Under the pieces are notes generated by a model. That model ran no database searches. It was not told the origin of the DNA and saw only the letters and a program-made list of their open reading frames with translations. From assembly GCF_000213655.1 (NCBI RefSeq), contig NC_015554.1:3782001-3846000 (forward strand): a stretch of DNA of 64,000 nucleotides, given 5' to 3'. The DNA comes from Alteromonas naphthalenivorans (lineage in GTDB: Bacteria > Pseudomonadota > Gammaproteobacteria > Enterobacterales > Alteromonadaceae). Of this stretch, positions 28,572 to 37,586 are shown piece after piece (position 1 is the stretch's first letter; each line of letters opens with the position of its first letter). A program made the position numbers and the translations under genes.

Positions 28572-29033
28572 ATGACTACATCTGTATTGAGTTCGCTCAA
28601 GGTTACTGCTCGTCCTAAAATCGAGCCCAAGGCTCCTGTCGTAGGTAAACGCATGAATCTTATTGAGAAGCTGGAGCAGCAGCAAGATATGGCACGTTGC
28701 ATGATAGAAAAACGGCCATTCGAGGCGTATCGCGAAAAGCTTGTGAAAGATCCGCAAACCGGTGAACGCAAAAAAGAGCGCCGCCAAGTTAATGTACGGC
28801 CTTGGTACTACGACAGCGATGGTCACTACTATCTCGAGGTCAAAGTGAACAACAAACCGATAGAGCTACAACTAGGTAAACCCGCTATTGATGTCGGTGA
28901 AAAAGACAAGCTACCAGAAGTTCTCGACACCATCATCAAAGCAACGGAAAAAGGAGAATTGGACACTCATCTTTTAGCACCAGTAGTACCCAAAAAACCA
29001 GCCGCAAGTAAAACAACCAAAACCAAAGCATAA
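28572..29033 (+). CDS. DUF6641-family protein
   Basis: The 153-residue protein begins SVLSSLKVTARPKIEPKAPVVGKRMNLIEKL and has RPWYYDSDGHYYLEVKVNNKPIEL. This matches the small DUF6641 proteins that occur in genomic islands. A lysine-rich tail ends it. It lies 15 bp after the double AAA gene and is the last gene of the recombinase operon, followed by a hairpin. Its role is not known. Confidence 0.65.
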   Translation: MTTSVLSSLKVTARPKIEPKAPVVGKRMNLIEKLEQQQDMARCMIEKRPFEAYREKLVKDPQTGERKKERRQVNVRPWYYDSDGHYYLEVKVNNKPIELQLGKPAIDVGEKDKLPEVLDTIIKATEKGELDTHLLAPVVPKKPAASKTTKTKA

Positions 29034-29040
29034 CATCGGA

Positions 29041-29073
29041 GACTGCGGCACCTATTCATCCATAGCCGCAGTC
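29041..29073. terminator. Hairpin between convergent genes
   Basis: GACTGCGGC pairs with GCCGCAGTC over 9 bp with a 15-base loop. It separates the DUF6641 gene from a convergent gene and could stop transcription from both sides. There is no strong T-run. Confidence 0.55.
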
Positions 29074-29080
29074 CTATCCG

Positions 29081-29545
29081 TCATTCTGAAAACACAACAC
29101 GCTGCGTTTGTTGCTGAGCACTCAGAAGGGCTTTATCTACTGCTTCTGGATGCATTGCAATATCCACATCATTTACAGCGATATCAGCTAGCACCTGTTG
29201 TTGCCAATATAGGATGAGCTCCTCAAGGCTTAGCGGACGGTTACAGTAACTTAGGGCTAACGGTGATCCCATGCCGCCAGCGCTCGACAGATATGCCCAC
29301 ACCGATAAGCCGTTGTCAGCTTCCGATAGACAAAACACATATTCAATCATGAATGTTAACGGCTTTGCCTGTCTTACGTTAAGCAAGAACATGTCACTTA
29401 GGGCGTTTTCTCCATCCGCCAATCGCATCAGGAGGCGAAAGTGTTCTGTGTCATCCGGCACTTTTTGAGCAGCTTTTACCAACACGCCTTTGAACTGGCT
29501 ATCGAGCGTTACAGGGACATTTGAAAAACAAAATTGAAACGACAT
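29081..29545 (-). CDS. Hypothetical protein
   Basis: The ATG at 29545 has GGAG nine bases upstream; a TTG at 29551 is too close. The 154-residue protein begins MSFQFCFSNVPVTLDSQF and is mixed alpha/beta with no recognised motif. It is convergent with the DUF6641 gene and divergent from the DUF2787 gene. It lies in island A cargo and is probably cytoplasmic. Confidence 0.6.
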   Translation of the reverse strand: MSFQFCFSNVPVTLDSQFKGVLVKAAQKVPDDTEHFRLLMRLADGENALSDMFLLNVRQAKPLTFMIEYVFCLSEADNGLSVWAYLSSAGGMGSPLALSYCNRPLSLEELILYWQQQVLADIAVNDVDIAMHPEAVDKALLSAQQQTQRVVFSE

Positions 29546-29646
29546 ACGCAAAAACTCCTATGGGTTGTATGTCATTAAATTAGTATCCGCTGGCCTACAC
29601 AGCATGTCTGCAAGACTCAATTTTACCTAACTGAGAAGACTTAAAT

Positions 29647-30060
29647 ATGCGTATTCAATACGAACAATTGGCTTTGCCTGTCTCTGAGCAATTTGCCGCT
29701 GCACTCGCCGAACTCTTACTCCAAAATCAGGTAAGCGGTAGTAGCGTCACAATTAATTTTCGTGATCCGAACTATTCGGCGGAAGAAGGTGGGTTTCATC
29801 CAGTAGAGATAAGACTAGAGAAACAAAATGGCACGTGGCATTTCTGTTACATCACAGATTTTACCTATGTTGGCATTGGTCCCTACGCCGAACTTGCTAA
29901 AGACCTGGACTTTGACTTCCAAGCTGGCGTGTTCCAGAACCTTTTCGGCGTTTTTCCTATTGAGACTGCATGGGACATTTATCAGATATGGGAAGGCAAC
30001 TTCTTGCACTATTGGCAAGAACTCGGTGTGTTCACAATTAAGACCACAAAAGACAAATAG
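29647..30060 (+). CDS. DUF2787-family protein
   Basis: The 137-residue protein has FRDPNYSAEEGGFHPVEIRL followed by ITDFTYVGIGPYAELAKDLD, the pattern of DUF2787 proteins known from vibrios and other marine gammaproteobacteria. Function is not known; these genes are common in islands. A second, damaged copy lies 0.7 kb downstream. The viroplasmin-like gene follows at 30125. Confidence 0.75.
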   Translation: MRIQYEQLALPVSEQFAAALAELLLQNQVSGSSVTINFRDPNYSAEEGGFHPVEIRLEKQNGTWHFCYITDFTYVGIGPYAELAKDLDFDFQAGVFQNLFGVFPIETAWDIYQIWEGNFLHYWQELGVFTIKTTKDK

Positions 30061-30124
30061 CTATAAAACCAAAACTGTAAACAGTAAGAGAAAAGTCACT
30101 ATTATCACTACCGGAGAGAAAGAA

Positions 30125-30439
30125 ATGGCGAGAGACTTAGACAGTATAGTACCACCTAAACGAGTGGCTCATTTTGCAGCGTATGTTGTTTTTAAAGGAC
30201 GAGAGCCAGGTATCTACAAATCTTGGGAAGAGGCTAAAAAGCAAGTACATGCTTTTTCTAATTGTAAGCATAAAGGTTATTCAACGCACGCTAAGGCAAA
30301 GGCTGCCTATAAGAAATGGCTGCGAGAGCAGAGAAACATTGAACCTATTGACCGCTCGGTGCAAAAATCGAAACTCAAAAGTCGTAAACGAATTTCAGTT
30401 GAAACTGCCTGCGATTTGCCACCTTGGAACAATGATTGA
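30125..30439 (+). CDS. Viroplasmin/RNase H1 N-terminal domain protein
   Basis: The ATG at 30125 follows GGAGAGAAAGAA. The 104-residue protein has YVVFKGREPGIYKSWEEAKK followed by QVHAFSNCKHKGYSTHAKA. This is the fold found at the N-terminus of RNase H1 (hybrid-binding domain) and in caulimovirus viroplasmin. It has no RNase H catalytic domain. It might bind RNA-DNA hybrids or double-stranded RNA. It sits between intact and damaged DUF2787 copies; any functional link is unknown. Confidence 0.7.
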   Translation: MARDLDSIVPPKRVAHFAAYVVFKGREPGIYKSWEEAKKQVHAFSNCKHKGYSTHAKAKAAYKKWLREQRNIEPIDRSVQKSKLKSRKRISVETACDLPPWNND

Positions 30440-30765
30440 GCAGCATTGAGTAAAGGTAGCTAAAAGGCGATACAGAAACACCTGTATCGTCAGTATCCGG
30501 TATGGCTGTTCGATTCAAGCAACGTCTACAATTTTTACTCACCTACATATGCGAATCAATGGCTTTACGTCGTTCAGAACACTATTATGAAGAAGGGCAT
30601 TTACGCAACCTGCAACGATTTTATACACCTCTCATATCATGAACAACCCATTGAAATATGAGCTCCCGCCACTAAATTGCAGAGTGATATAAGCAATACT
30701 TAAATAGTTTAGTTGCTGTTCTCAATATCATCTTGTTAGACAACAACCACCTAAGGCAAATCATT

Positions 30766-30963
30766 TATTTTTCGTACGTAGGTATCGGTCCGTTTGCAGA
30801 ACTGGCAAAAGACCTCGACTTTGATTTTCAAGCAGGTGTATTTCAAAACCTGCATGGCCTGTTTCCGATAGAAATCGCGCTGGGTATTTATCAGATATGG
30901 GAAGGTAACTTTCTGCATTTTTGGTTTGCTCTTTCTCCGTATAAGGTTACTGTTTTTGAATAA
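30766..30963 (+). pseudogene. Partial second copy of the DUF2787 gene
   Basis: The frame carries FSYVGIGPFAELAKDLDFDF and FPIEIALGIYQIWEGNFLHF, which match residues about 73-123 of the DUF2787 protein at 29647-30060. The N-terminal half is missing and the C-terminus differs. It is the remnant of a duplication spanning the viroplasmin-like gene. Confidence 0.7.
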
Positions 30964-31107
30964 GTGAACCGCCAAGCGAGTGTTTAATTTTGCTCTTTCA
31001 CAGGCCAGCATTCCGAAAATTTATAAATAGCTAACCATTTCATTGAATTAGCATAAACTTAGCTCTATTCTAGGGTTAGATTCTGACTCGAAAGTAAAGG
31101 ATGTGCG

Positions 31108-32049
31108 ATGGGTGAATTTTCAAAGAAGGTAGGCGAACATGGAGAAGCTCTTGTAAAGGAGTTCCTAGCTTTAATCGGATGGACTGGGTTGCGTCCCGGC
31201 GTTGAAATAAAATGTAAACTTCCTCAAAAGCACGAAAGGAGCACAGGCAGTGCTCGAACTACACACGGTGTGGACCTACTTTATTCTGCGCGTTCTCAAC
31301 TACAAGATTTCACCTTAGACAATGTATGTTGTTCTGTGAAATTCACATCAAAAGCATATCCTAATCATCCCAATACGAAATTCAAAGAGCACTTCAAAGA
31401 TCTTGCTCATTGTGTTGAGTGCTATTCAAAATCCGAAGTCAGACATTCTACAATCATTGATTACAATGGCAGAGGAGTTAAAAAAGCTAATGATGTAGGG
31501 GTACTATTTTGGCTCACTAATGATAGAGATTCATATCAGGATGTCGTTAGTAAAGTTGCTAATGTGGTGATTGATAAAAATCTGATGTTTTCTGCAATAT
31601 ATCTAGTTGACAATTCAAGGGCTGCGTTCATATATGATTCAATAAATTTCTTAAAGAATAGTTTTAAAGAACATGAACTTAACTTCCACTATTCCTTTAC
31701 CGCAGCCAATTACACTGATACAAATTTAAAAAAATATGGGAAAGTGTTACCGGTTGAGTATTTAACATCTGACATTTTACCTTTTCGATTAATCAGCGAA
31801 AAAGATAAAAGCGTCATTTTTTGCGTAGTAATTAGAGATAATTTCTCGAAAGAAAACTTAGAACGGTTAATGAACTTTGTCAGTGATGTTTCTCAAGAAT
31901 TCACTAAAAATTTTAAGTTATTATTTCCTGACTACAATGCCCTCGAACATGAAGATATTGTAGAGACAGTCAGAGGTATTGTTCAAGCTGAAGAGAAAGA
32001 TTTAAGCATTGAAGTAAATTCTTACAACTCTGACTTCAGAGGACGATGA
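31108..32049 (+). CDS. PD-(D/E)XK-type nuclease, GAPS4a-like anti-phage protein
   Basis: The 313-residue protein starts MGEFSKKVGEHGEALVKEFL, with an early Glu, then HGVDLLYS and CSVKFTSKAYP. This fits the E, D and (V)K residues of a restriction-type nuclease fold, and the whole resembles GAPS4a of the Gamma-Mobile-Trio defence pair. An AAAGGA site precedes the ATG. One base separates its stop from the next gene, so the pair should act together. GAPS4 was described as an anti-phage system on mobile islands; the assignment here is by pattern and pairing, without a database check. Confidence 0.6.
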   Translation: MGEFSKKVGEHGEALVKEFLALIGWTGLRPGVEIKCKLPQKHERSTGSARTTHGVDLLYSARSQLQDFTLDNVCCSVKFTSKAYPNHPNTKFKEHFKDLAHCVECYSKSEVRHSTIIDYNGRGVKKANDVGVLFWLTNDRDSYQDVVSKVANVVIDKNLMFSAIYLVDNSRAAFIYDSINFLKNSFKEHELNFHYSFTAANYTDTNLKKYGKVLPVEYLTSDILPFRLISEKDKSVIFCVVIRDNFSKENLERLMNFVSDVSQEFTKNFKLLFPDYNALEHEDIVETVRGIVQAEEKDLSIEVNSYNSDFRGR

Positions 32050-32050
32050 A

Positions 32051-33163
32051 ATGGATAAAGCTAAAAATATTTTACCATATGGTGATGCTCTCCGAGATTT
32101 TTTAGCTGACGGAAATATCAGCAAATCTGAGCTAAGAGGGATTTTAAGAAATCGTGGCATTTTTACTCGTGAAGATGATAAAACCACGACTATTCCACAC
32201 TTAGTAACAAGGGGAATTACGCCTAATGAATTGTTGGAGCTCTATCAAACTATAAGTGAAACTGAAGAAGAACCTAAAGCTCTGACGCAGACTATAAGAT
32301 GTAATGTACCGGAAGTAGATTTACTATCTATATTACCATCAAGTGAAGAAATTCATGAGCTAATCAAAAAGCCATTTTCAAACTATGAACTCATTGGTAT
32401 ACCAAACTTTGTAAGCAATATAGGAGAAGTTGAGTTAGACTTCATTATAGAGAGAACCGACCTTACTAAAAGTTGGGATAAAAATACAAAGCAATTTTCA
32501 GGTAAAGTACGATTTAGTAAAATAGATGATGAGCTTGATATTAATATAAGTTTATCCCATACATCTCCTGAAACAAAAGAAGTTGCTTCGGTCATATCTA
32601 AAGAGATGGTTAATAGACTCAAATCAGCTGGCTTTGTTAATAATGATGAATCAATAAGGAAAATTAGATTTAACGATTTCACAAATATAAACAGAGTCAC
32701 ATTTTTAAATAAGCTGAGTAAAGAACAAACCTCAAACGCGCTTTACTTTAAGGACACTAGAGACCTAGGGTTCTGTCCAGATGAAACACAAACACTCCCT
32801 GACGATATATCGTGGATGCAAGAGAAAATTACCAACTTACGTCTTCAGGGAAAAAACCTTCACTCGACAGTTTTCATTAGGCAAAAAAAATATCATGAAT
32901 ATATAAAGGTATATCAAGTAGAAGCCTCTTATAGCTTTGATTACGATGATTGCAGCGGCTCCTGTCAAATATCATATGAATTTCCAGAATTTATCTCGAA
33001 GCAGGACAATAGCTCCGAATTATCAATTAAAGTATTAAATATACGGTTCAAGGATGGTAGTAATAGATCTTTAGCAGGATCAGTTAAAGAAAGGACACTT
33101 AAAATTCTTGAGAAATCAAAATTAAAACTTCACGACATTTTAAAACAGCATGACAGCTCTTAA
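32051..33163 (+). CDS. GAPS4b-like partner protein
   Basis: The 370-residue protein begins with NILPYGDALRDFLADGNISK and GILRNRGIF, a small domain similar to the one at the N-terminus of GAPS4b. The rest is beta-rich with no catalytic motif I recognise. A GAGG ribosome site overlaps the end of the upstream nuclease gene. The pair ends 69 bp before the second attachment core, so it is the last cargo of island A. The name depends on the weak similarity of both genes and their order. Confidence 0.6.
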   Translation: MDKAKNILPYGDALRDFLADGNISKSELRGILRNRGIFTREDDKTTTIPHLVTRGITPNELLELYQTISETEEEPKALTQTIRCNVPEVDLLSILPSSEEIHELIKKPFSNYELIGIPNFVSNIGEVELDFIIERTDLTKSWDKNTKQFSGKVRFSKIDDELDINISLSHTSPETKEVASVISKEMVNRLKSAGFVNNDESIRKIRFNDFTNINRVTFLNKLSKEQTSNALYFKDTRDLGFCPDETQTLPDDISWMQEKITNLRLQGKNLHSTVFIRQKKYHEYIKVYQVEASYSFDYDDCSGSCQISYEFPEFISKQDNSSELSIKVLNIRFKDGSNRSLAGSVKERTLKILEKSKLKLHDILKQHDSS

Positions 33164-33195
33164 ATTTTTGGCTTCTTAAAAGTTTTTGCAAAAAA

Positions 33196-33221
33196 AGCCC
33201 CGACCATTTCTGATCAGGGCT
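33196..33221 (-). terminator. tRNA-Phe-type terminator hairpin next to the second core
   Basis: Read on the minus strand, AGCCCTGATC pairs with GGTCGGGGCT (one bulge) and is followed by a run of T. The same style of hairpin sits beside the core at 9193 and in each array unit. It would terminate transcripts leaving a tRNA-Phe gene at this core. Confidence 0.65.
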
Positions 33222-33231
33222 TCTTGATAAA

Positions 33232-33276
33232 TGGTGCCTCGACCCGGGATCGAACCAGGGACACGCGGATTTTCAA
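33232..33276 (-). repeat. Attachment core copy 2 (junction of islands A and B)
   Basis: It is identical over 45 bp to cores 1 and 3; identity with core 3 continues three bases more (TCC), as expected from a real tRNA-Phe anticodon stem. The sequence to its right is not tRNA, so the tRNA 5' half is missing here too. Confidence 0.9.
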
Positions 33277-33451
33277 TCCCTACAGGCCATGTAGCAATGA
33301 TGGCATCTATTGATTTTTGCGGCCTGTAGAGCCGCTAACTTGTGACAAAATGCTGTGACAAGGCAAAAAATCGTCACACTTTTATTGTTCTCAAAGACCC
33401 TACTATTGGTGTATTTTGTCTCATCTGAACCAACACCTATATTTGAAATAA

Positions 33452-34798
33452 TCAGGGTGCTGTTGAATTTAGCTTTTGCAAAAGATCTGAAGGTGCTATA
33501 AAAATAGTCTTTTTACCGTCTTTAGTGGACAGGAAAAGCCTAAGCTCGGTAAGTTTGTTCAAGTGACTTCTAGACGTATTGTCCGAGATTGAATAAGACT
33601 TAGAAACTTCTTTGATTGTAAATATTCTTCCTGGCTCTTTAACTGCTTTCTTTATCAAATCTTTCTGAATAAAATTGAGTACATTACCCCAAGCTGTTTT
33701 TTCTAATGACTCAGAAATCTTTTTGTATTCATAGACTTTATTATCCAAGTAATTTTCAAGCTCTCCGAATGCTTTATAGATAGTATCTAGCTGATAGTAA
33801 ATGAAATATGTTAAGTCATTGTCATCTTTTTCTGTATACATGTATGACAACCCGTACTCCTTGGGCTTTTCCTTTAAGAGCTTACTAATGGATATATATT
33901 TGAACAATCTATATTCGCTCTTCAACATAAACCAATAAAACAATGCTCTAGCTGTTCTACCATTGCCATCTCTAAATGGGTGCTCGTATCCAATCATAAA
34001 GTGGAGCACAATTGCCTTAATAAGAGGGTGAACAAAATCACATCCTCCCTGACCTGAGTGATCTTGATTAGCGAATTCGCACAACAACTTCAACCGCTCT
34101 TCAATCAGCGTGAAATCAGGGGGTTGGTGTGCCACATTTCCATCTCCGTCCTCTATGAATATATCATTTTCAACTCTAAATTCTCCAGGAACAACGTTGT
34201 TCTCCGTTGTTCCTTGTGTAGCGATTCTGTGGAACTCTAGAATCATATCCAAAGTTAGCTCGTCTTTACTCTTTTGTTCCGCATATTTAAGCAGGAGGTA
34301 ATTATTAAGAATCATTCTTTCATCTTCATCGACTGGTTCTCTTTCTTCCTCCAACATTTTCTTTGCTACTTCTCTTGTAGTTGATGCGCCTTCCAGCTGA
34401 GCACTAGTGATAGCTTCTTCCATTATAAGAGACGAAACTAAGAACTTATTTTGTAAACTATCACTTGCTGTAGAGCCTGCGACTACACCAACGTTGCCTC
34501 CAGTAATTTTCACTAATTGATAAAGAGTAGCTTCCATTGAGTGAGGAGTACAATAGACGAAAGGGTTACCGTTTTCGTCTTTTAACCCAATCTGTTTATA
34601 TTGAGTCATCCTTTTAAATTTTACGGCCTTCCATAAGTTTTCAGCGTTTTCTTTTTCAACTCTCCACTTAAACTGCGACCAGTGCAGATAACGCCCCTTT
34701 TTGTCAGTAGCATCACATTCACTGAGGAACGGGGATATATCTTTAAAATCATCTGACCAATTGAACTTAGGTGCGTTTTCGACCCTTGCCTTTGCCAT
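33452..34798 (-). CDS. Fic-domain AMPylation-type protein with N-terminal inhibitory helix
   Basis: The ATG at 34798 is preferred over a TTG at 34825. The 448-residue protein has the Fic core HPFRDGNGRTAR with catalytic His273 and, before it, the inhibitory helix SAQLEGAS with Glu136, as in class II Fic enzymes. A C-terminal winged-helix region follows (IKEVSKSYSISDNTSRSHLN). Such proteins transfer AMP to a target, and the inhibitory helix keeps them quiet. It is the first gene inside island B and may serve regulation or defence. Its target cannot be predicted. Confidence 0.85.
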   Translation of the reverse strand: MAKARVENAPKFNWSDDFKDISPFLSECDATDKKGRYLHWSQFKWRVEKENAENLWKAVKFKRMTQYKQIGLKDENGNPFVYCTPHSMEATLYQLVKITGGNVGVVAGSTASDSLQNKFLVSSLIMEEAITSAQLEGASTTREVAKKMLEEEREPVDEDERMILNNYLLLKYAEQKSKDELTLDMILEFHRIATQGTTENNVVPGEFRVENDIFIEDGDGNVAHQPPDFTLIEERLKLLCEFANQDHSGQGGCDFVHPLIKAIVLHFMIGYEHPFRDGNGRTARALFYWFMLKSEYRLFKYISISKLLKEKPKEYGLSYMYTEKDDNDLTYFIYYQLDTIYKAFGELENYLDNKVYEYKKISESLEKTAWGNVLNFIQKDLIKKAVKEPGRIFTIKEVSKSYSISDNTSRSHLNKLTELRLFLSTKDGKKTIFIAPSDLLQKLNSTAP

Positions 34799-35151
34799 GG
34801 AGTTACTCTTCGAAGTTAATTTCAATAGTTAACATAGTGACTTTATCAGACATAAAACGCAAATTTTAAATTTTGAGAAAATAGCTTTAAAAATAGAAGC
34901 ACTGTTCATAATTGCGTACTTCAGTATTATTTAAAGGGGAGCGGACACTTATGCCCCCTCTTAGAATTAGCCCTTCTTTATCGAATACATAAAATTGCAT
35001 AATTTGGGTAAGCTTTTGAAGTCATAAGATAGGAAAACTAATCGCCACCCTTAATACATTTTTTCATTAACCATTCAAAAAAAGGTATTAGCCAGGTAGC
35101 CAAAGCCACTAGCAGCAATAACACCAGTAAGGCTAATTGAAATACAGTCAT
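34799..35151. other. Gene-poor stretch between the Fic gene and its neighbour
   Basis: No supported gene or hairpin is seen in these 353 bp. A short basic run follows the Fic gene start and AT-rich promoter-like sequence may serve that gene. Confidence 0.45.
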
Positions 35152-35520
35152 CTACCAGTCTCCGTCACACCCTGACAGGTTGCTAATTCCAAAATCATCA
35201 AATCCACTTTCTATAGACGTTGTGTCAGTCATCCAGTCGTTATCAGTATGGATATCACATCCACAAGCCAAATTAGTATCTATAGAACTAATATCGAGCG
35301 TGGTATCCACTTCTAGGTGGTCTGACATATTCATCCCTCGTGGATTTCCTTCGATATCTATAACCCCAGGACAGCCTTTTACCCCACTAGGTAAAAGCGG
35401 TAATCCCGTTGCTTCATTAAGGCCAGGTGCATCATACCCGTTCTCATCAAGAGCTGAAGTATTAGCTTCTTCACTGCTTTCTGAGCAGTGTCCGAATAAT
35501 TGGTAACTTAGTAATGACAT
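35152..35520 (-). CDS. Acidic, cysteine-containing hypothetical protein
   Basis: The ATG at 35520 follows GAGGG (CAAGAGGGCAGCACA). The 122-residue protein is strongly acidic with several cysteines (GHCSES, CGCD, SGCDGDW) and little predicted secondary structure. It resembles no family I know. The position in island B suggests cargo of recent origin. It may be a secreted or regulatory peptide, but there is no signal sequence. Confidence 0.5.
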   Translation of the reverse strand: MSLLSYQLFGHCSESSEEANTSALDENGYDAPGLNEATGLPLLPSGVKGCPGVIDIEGNPRGMNMSDHLEVDTTLDISSIDTNLACGCDIHTDNDWMTDTTSIESGFDDFGISNLSGCDGDW

Positions 35521-36441
35521 TGTGCTGCCCTCTTGTTTGTTAATCAGCACAAAATTACGTTAATGAAAATTACACCTAATGCAAACTCTTTCCTTTTAAC
35601 GGCCACCAGAGAACTGTGGTATCGCAATTAATTGTTAAACTAAAGATGTCGAGTCTTTACTAAAAAGCGTTAGCCGCTCCGCAAAACTAGTCAGCTCTCA
35701 GTTGCTGAAACCCTGGTACATTTTTAATTCATATCTTTTACCTATTCATTGTTTTACTAATTAAAGTTTGCGGCTTCTACTTAAGAAGCCAGACCCGACA
35801 TGAATATTCTCCCTCAAAGAAATTTTTTAAATAAAATCTGATTATGCTTGGAAAGCATGAGTTACTAGTTGCAAAGCAAGAAGAGAACACCAAACTAAGA
35901 GTTTGCGTGCAAAAAAGCAGTTGTGAAACAACTCAATAGCTCGCGCAGAAAGACAATTGCGAAGCATATTTTCTTTAGAAGCAGGCGCATGTTCGCGGTT
36001 GCGAACTACCCCCTATTTTGTTTTGCCTTCAGGCAAAATTTGGTGAATAGGGCGAGAGCGCTATGAATCAAACACCATACCGCGAGCGACGCTAGCGCAA
36101 CGAATAGCTGTGTATGAAATACAAAGATAAGAGTGTGCAAAATGGGGGGTAGTGCGCAGCACGGGAACATGCGCCTCAAGCGTTGGTGCTAGACGCGAAT
36201 GCGGCGTAGAGTCGCTGCGTTGACGAACGTCAACATCAGCAGCGACGGGCACTATAAGCGTTTACGCTCGCAACGAACGTTGTGAGCTTCTCTTTTTCAG
36301 GCGGGTTACAAACAGGGAAAAGCAGTGGGCATTTTAGAGTTCAAGAAACTCCCAGTCAAACCCCCGAAAAAGATCCTTAAACAATCAAATTTTGCGTCAG
36401 CTGTTCCTTCTTAGTTTCTCAATTAATAAACAAGGAACACA
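35521..36441. other. 920-bp gene-free region with a hairpin-dense core
   Basis: No convincing gene is present. The right two-thirds contain the structured stretch listed separately, and the rest is AT-rich sequence. It ends with the ribosome region of the gene at 36442. Confidence 0.55.
35919..36288. other. Hairpin-dense 370-bp region, candidate oriT or structured RNA
   Basis: A long imperfect inverted repeat joins 35984-36020 to 36138-36175: GGCGCATGTTC pairs with GAACATGCGCC over 11 bp, and ACTACCCCCTATTTTG pairs with its partner at 15 of 16 positions. Smaller perfect hairpins are GTTCGC-GGTT-GCGAAC (35991-36006), TTTTGCC-TTCA-GGCAAAA (36021-36038), AGTTGT-GAA-ACAACT (35919-35933), GTTGACG-AA-CGTCAAC nested in GTCGCTGC/GCAGCGAC (36211-36246), and a 10-bp stem at 36266-36287. 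It lies 150 bp before a possible MOBC-type relaxase gene. Confidence 0.6.
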
Positions 36442-37308
36442 ATGATGAACACTAATACACCTTCTCTTAACACCGAACACCAAAAATACTTCAACCTCGA
36501 TATGAGATTTAACAAAAGTACCAATGCCGTTCACAGAGGCCGAGAAAAAAAATATTTAGCGTTACTGCTCGCCGCTAGATTTGGTTTTATATCTGCCATT
36601 ACATGTGAAGCAATATGGCAGATTAAGCGGCACAAAGTTTTGGAGTCTCTAAATAGAATAGTGAAAGAAGGACTTTTATCAATTGCAGAAACAGACAGGG
36701 CAGCAGATGGGCGCATATATGTACTAACTCATTCCGGTGCTAAGTTTGCCTCAGATCTTATGCGAATAGACATCCCTTTCCGCTCTGCACAAGAACCCAT
36801 CACTCAGGTTAATCAAAATGCAATCATGCACGACTCAATTATGAGTTTTGTACTAAGCCTGGGATTGCAAAATCAAACAAAGGATGGCATCCCAAAACCT
36901 CTTTGGAATGGCTATTTAACTGAACTTGAGTTTAAGCGCATTCATACTTCGTCAAACATAAAAAATGTCGATGCGTTGGTACAGCTAGCCAACGGCGAGG
37001 TGGCAGCTGTTGAACTAGAAGCTTCATTTAAGCGGAAGCAGCAACACGAAAAAACGTTACTGAAATTGCGTGACGCAATGCTAGGTGAAAATAGACTTTA
37101 CGATAAAGTCTTCATTATTCCCTGCTCTAATAAGATTAATAGCGACACACAACGCTTTCACAAACAACTGTTTGAGGAGATGCCTCATCGTTATGATCGT
37201 AAAACGAAACAGCCTCTGCTAAGTGAAACTGAAGCCAACAAACTCCAAGAAAAAATCATCTATAGAACAAAATTTATTGACCCAATAGAACAGACATTTT
37301 ATCGATGA
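36442..37308 (+). CDS. Possible MOBC-type relaxase / replication-relaxation protein
   Basis: The 288-residue protein has an N-terminal winged helix (RGREKKYLALLLAARFGFIS to LTHSGAKFASDLM). A C-terminal domain has NVDALVQLANGEVAAVELEA followed by Lys residues in FKRKQQHEKTLLKL. The D...ExE...K pattern and the HTH fit MOBC relaxases (MobC of CloDF13), which have a nuclease-type fold, or the related replication-relaxation proteins. Such a protein would nick an oriT and make the island mobilizable. The adjacent hairpin-rich DNA supports this. The assignment is tentative. Confidence 0.5.
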   Translation: MMNTNTPSLNTEHQKYFNLDMRFNKSTNAVHRGREKKYLALLLAARFGFISAITCEAIWQIKRHKVLESLNRIVKEGLLSIAETDRAADGRIYVLTHSGAKFASDLMRIDIPFRSAQEPITQVNQNAIMHDSIMSFVLSLGLQNQTKDGIPKPLWNGYLTELEFKRIHTSSNIKNVDALVQLANGEVAAVELEASFKRKQQHEKTLLKLRDAMLGENRLYDKVFIIPCSNKINSDTQRFHKQLFEEMPHRYDRKTKQPLLSETEANKLQEKIIYRTKFIDPIEQTFYR

Positions 37309-37326
37309 ACTATTGTCGGAAGAAAA

Positions 37327-37346
37327 AGAGCACCTTGCGGTGCTCT
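37327..37346. terminator. Bidirectional terminator
   Basis: AGAGCACC pairs with GGTGCTCT around a TTGC loop, between convergent genes ending at 37308 and 37356. A-rich sequence on the left and an AT-rich stretch on the right allow use from both strands. Confidence 0.75.
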
Positions 37347-37355
37347 GAATATTTA

Positions 37356-37586
37356 CTAATGAAGTTTTTTACGAAGCCGTTTCTCTTGTAGGTAGATAGC
37401 AAGGGCTACCAGATATATTAGAAATATATACATCGCCCCCCTAATTCCAACAAATGGATATGAGCTATGCGGCTCAAATCGAGTAACCATCTGAACTATC
37501 CACACCATAAATAGTACATCTCCAATACTCATTAATAATTTAGTAATCATGTCTAATGCCATGATGACGAGTTGTTGCTTAGCCAT
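37356..37586 (-). CDS. Small two-TM membrane protein
   Basis: The ATG at 37586 follows GGAGG. The 76-residue protein has a hydrophobic segment near residues 7-30 and another near 45-65, and ends KRLRKKLH. No family is recognised. It is one of two small membrane protein genes in a row on this strand; the other is at 37692. Confidence 0.6.
   Translation of the reverse strand: MAKQQLVIMALDMITKLLMSIGDVLFMVWIVQMVTRFEPHSSYPFVGIRGAMYIFLIYLVALAIYLQEKRLRKKLH

Noticed and set aside
36061..36252. 63-residue open frame in the hairpin-dense stretch
   Set aside because: The frame runs through inverted repeats and has no ribosome site.
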